From assembly GCF_040807025.1 (NCBI RefSeq), contig NC_090944.1:118250738-118314737 (forward strand): a DNA stretch of 64,000 nt, written 5' to 3'. Within the stretch, counting starts at the first letter, position 1. Every line of letters begins with the position of its first letter. This DNA comes from Struthio camelus (Eukaryota > Chordata > Aves > Struthioniformes > Struthionidae). A model generated the notes under the pieces. That model was not told where the DNA came from. It worked only from the letters and a program-made list of their open reading frames with translations, and ran no database searches. Both the position numbers and the translations under genes were made by a program. Positions 61,648 through 64,000 of the stretch are shown here, one piece after another.

Positions 61648-64000
61648 TACTAACAGACATCCAGCAGGGGAAGCAAATACAGTGCCTTTGCAAGGGCTTT
61701 CCCACTTTTGACATCTGTGACTTGAGCACTGCAAACAAAAGCGAGAGTGAAAGGTCCAGAGTGAATCACATCCTGCTGCTCTCGTCATGGAGGGGCAGGG
61801 GGCAGCTTTGCTCTGGGCAAGGACTCCTTGGCAGGGTGCTCACGCCAGTCAGCTTCTCTGTATTTCTCTTTACATCCCTTCCATTAAAGTATTTATATTT
61901 TCATACTAAAAACAGCATGTCTGTTGAGAGATTCCTACTTGTGAGATGTGTCAGTGAGTCACATGGCCTTAATTGTAGCATCAAAGACTGCAGAGTGAGC
62001 TGTAAATACAGCATCTCTCATTTACCACGTCTGTGCCCATAAGCTAAAGAGAATCTGCAGAGTGGGAAGAGAGGCATTTGAATTGCTGAAACTGAGATGC
62101 CTAACTGTAGTGCAAATTTTGTCCTGTAACTTTTCCCATAGTAATGAATATTTTTGTCCGACTTCCTCCTTTCCCCTTAATCCATCCACAAGCACTAAAA
62201 CATCTTAGGGGATTTATGGCCAGTCTCTCATCCCAGAATGACTCCCATGAAGTCGAGCAAAATCTGGAAGTAGCCTTTAACATCAAGTGACAAATTAAGG
62301 CTAATATAAAGATCAGAGATCATTGCACCACTTATCACAGCGCCACTACTTGCCTTGGCCTGGTGACTTGATCAGGAGATCACATATTCAGTCATGCCTT
62401 TCCCAACAGAACGGGCAATGAGTCACAGAACAGCTCTTGGCAGGACAACACAAAAGACAATAAAGAAAGGGGAAATGTAGTTTTGATAATAAAGAAGGGA
62501 TTTTTTTTCCCCCCTTCTGACGTTATCTGTTTTGGGGGTAGATGTTCAGGTTTTTCTGATTTGGGTTTTTGTTTGTTTGAATACTAACAGATCCCAGTTA
62601 AATCCTCAGCATCAATATCCACCTGGTAAAGCATTAACTGTTGTAAGGGTTTTTCCAGAAACTGAATTTTACCAAATCCTACAAAAGCTTACTCTTCAAA
62701 GAAATAAACTCACTCAGCTGGGCTCTCAGAGCTTGCACAGTGCCAGAACAGCTGAGCCCAGAACCTCAGAAATTCACAGCAAGCATGTCAGACTTTGATC
62801 CATGTTTAATTAAAGACATTAATGCCTAGCAGCAGGAAAGTAGATCAGGAAAGTATAATGCTTAATGGACAGTGGCTCCCAGAACAGATTTTGGCGGTCT
62901 AACACCCCCGAGAGAACTGAGAGGCAGCTGGACACTGACAGACTCTGTGTGCAAGAGAAATGGAGTTAAGGACTGATGATTCCTTTTGGACTCCAGAAGC
63001 TGGTTACCCTCGCTTGTGCAGCACCAACCTAATCAAGCCACTTGTTTTGAAAAAAGAAACACCTGCTGCCTTGAGAAATTCTGCCTCTAGTGACTGATGT
63101 GTCACACCTGGAACAGCTGGGCTGCTGAAGGAACCTCACCTCCCTCATGCAAAATGCCAGCAGAGCTATCAGCCCTATTACCAACCTAGCCCGTCACCAG
63201 CCACATTACAGCTACCTGCAGCTCAGCCCTCCTCCCTGGGCGCTCATGAGCCACAGGCCAGATGCTCATAGCATTGAAGCCAGCCCTCTGCGAGGGAAGG
63301 GTCTTATTCCCGGAAAGACCTGTTGCAAATTACTGCTCCCAAGGAAAAAAGAGGCCAAACACTTCTGTAATCCCCACGGTCTGTCTCAGTGATCCTTGTT
63401 ACATATTACTTGACATTTACCATTTTTCAGCATTCACTGATGTGTTAAGTGGCTCCTGAGGCAGAAAAAGTACATATGCTCCCTCTCCCAACTTTCTCAC
63501 ATAACAGAAAGAAGAAAACTGAGGCGAAGAAACTCGAGGAAAGAAAGGGTTATGGCAATGACAGAATATGACTATATAGCCATATGCCTGGCATAATTCA
63601 ACTAAATATATTAAGTAGTTTGTGTGTGTGCACATGCTCTATATATGAATAATGATCATTAACTGGAAGTATGCAGGACAAGAAAGCACTTGCAAATCAT
63701 AACTGCCAAGCAAGAAACATGCCATCGCCAAATTATCAGTAGTCGTCTTCTGAAAATGAGGAATCAGAGACAAAGATTTAATGCTTCACACATGGTTATG
63801 AAGGCAGCCAGTACCTTGATAGTCAGTAATGCAGGCATGGCAGTCCAGGGTAAAATAGGAAAACACGTCACCCAGACATACCCTTTAGAAATACCTCTCA
63901 ACCTCACTTTTCATCCTTTCTCTTTGTAAGCTTTTTCTTTGTGCCATATTGATACCACAAAGGCTTAGAAAGAAAGCTGTTTTGATAAATATATCCAAAC

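Larger units (their letters stand above)
56011..64000. other. Intergenic sequence, distal part
   Basis: No gene recognised. It holds a weak MIR/L2-type scrap (57795-57870), an orphan CpG cluster (60843-60952) and a T29 run (61617-61645). Open frames are short and unconvincing. Confidence 0.75.

Noticed and set aside
63510..63560. Possible MIR/L2 core (AACTGAGGCGAAGAAACTCG)
   Set aside because: Only one short block matches and the rest does not follow the family order.

Overview
The window is vertebrate nuclear DNA: intron-rich, with AT-rich non-coding sequence, one strong CpG island, microsatellites and old CR1 LINE and MIR/L2-type remnants. CR1 remnants together with a low interspersed-repeat load fit a bird best; a crocodilian or turtle cannot be excluded. 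No prokaryotic, viral or organellar gene organisation is visible.

One protein-coding gene is supported: DUSP10 (MAP kinase phosphatase 5), on the minus strand. Its first coding exon (13534-14335) encodes residues 1-267 and the first base of codon 268: the Ser/Thr/Cys-rich N-terminus and most of the MAPK-binding rhodanese/CH2 domain with its basic docking motif. The exon has a clean acceptor (exon starts at 14379) and a clean donor (exon ends at 13534). The catalytic-domain exons are not in the window and must lie left of base 1. The gene's 5' end is a GC-rich CpG island at about 15850-16430 with CCAAT boxes, GC boxes and a CRE-like site. This island carries a pure 18-unit CTG/CAG repeat.

Layout: 1-13533 is the visible part of DUSP10 intron 2; 13534-14379 is exon 2; 14380-15981 is the proposed intron 1; about 15982-16200 is the proposed non-coding exon 1; 15850-16430 is the CpG-island promoter. 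From 16431 to 64000 I see no gene. This is upstream intergenic sequence, matching the large gene desert known 5' of DUSP10 in other amniotes. It holds CR1 remnants (38243-38345 and about 55190-56010), several MIR/L2-type fragments, microsatellites, a few palindromes and small tandem duplications, and two orphan CpG clusters.

The most interesting signal is in the DUSP10 leader. If the proposed exon 1 donor is right, an AUG in strong context opens a 57-codon upstream ORF. The CAG repeat is read in it as a 19-alanine tract. The ORF crosses the exon 1/exon 2 junction and stops 14 nt before the DUSP10 AUG, which itself has a weak context. Other leads are an inverted pair of perfect POU octamers in intron 1 and a compact CpG-dense block in intron 2. 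I found no convincing evidence for a wholly new multi-gene system.
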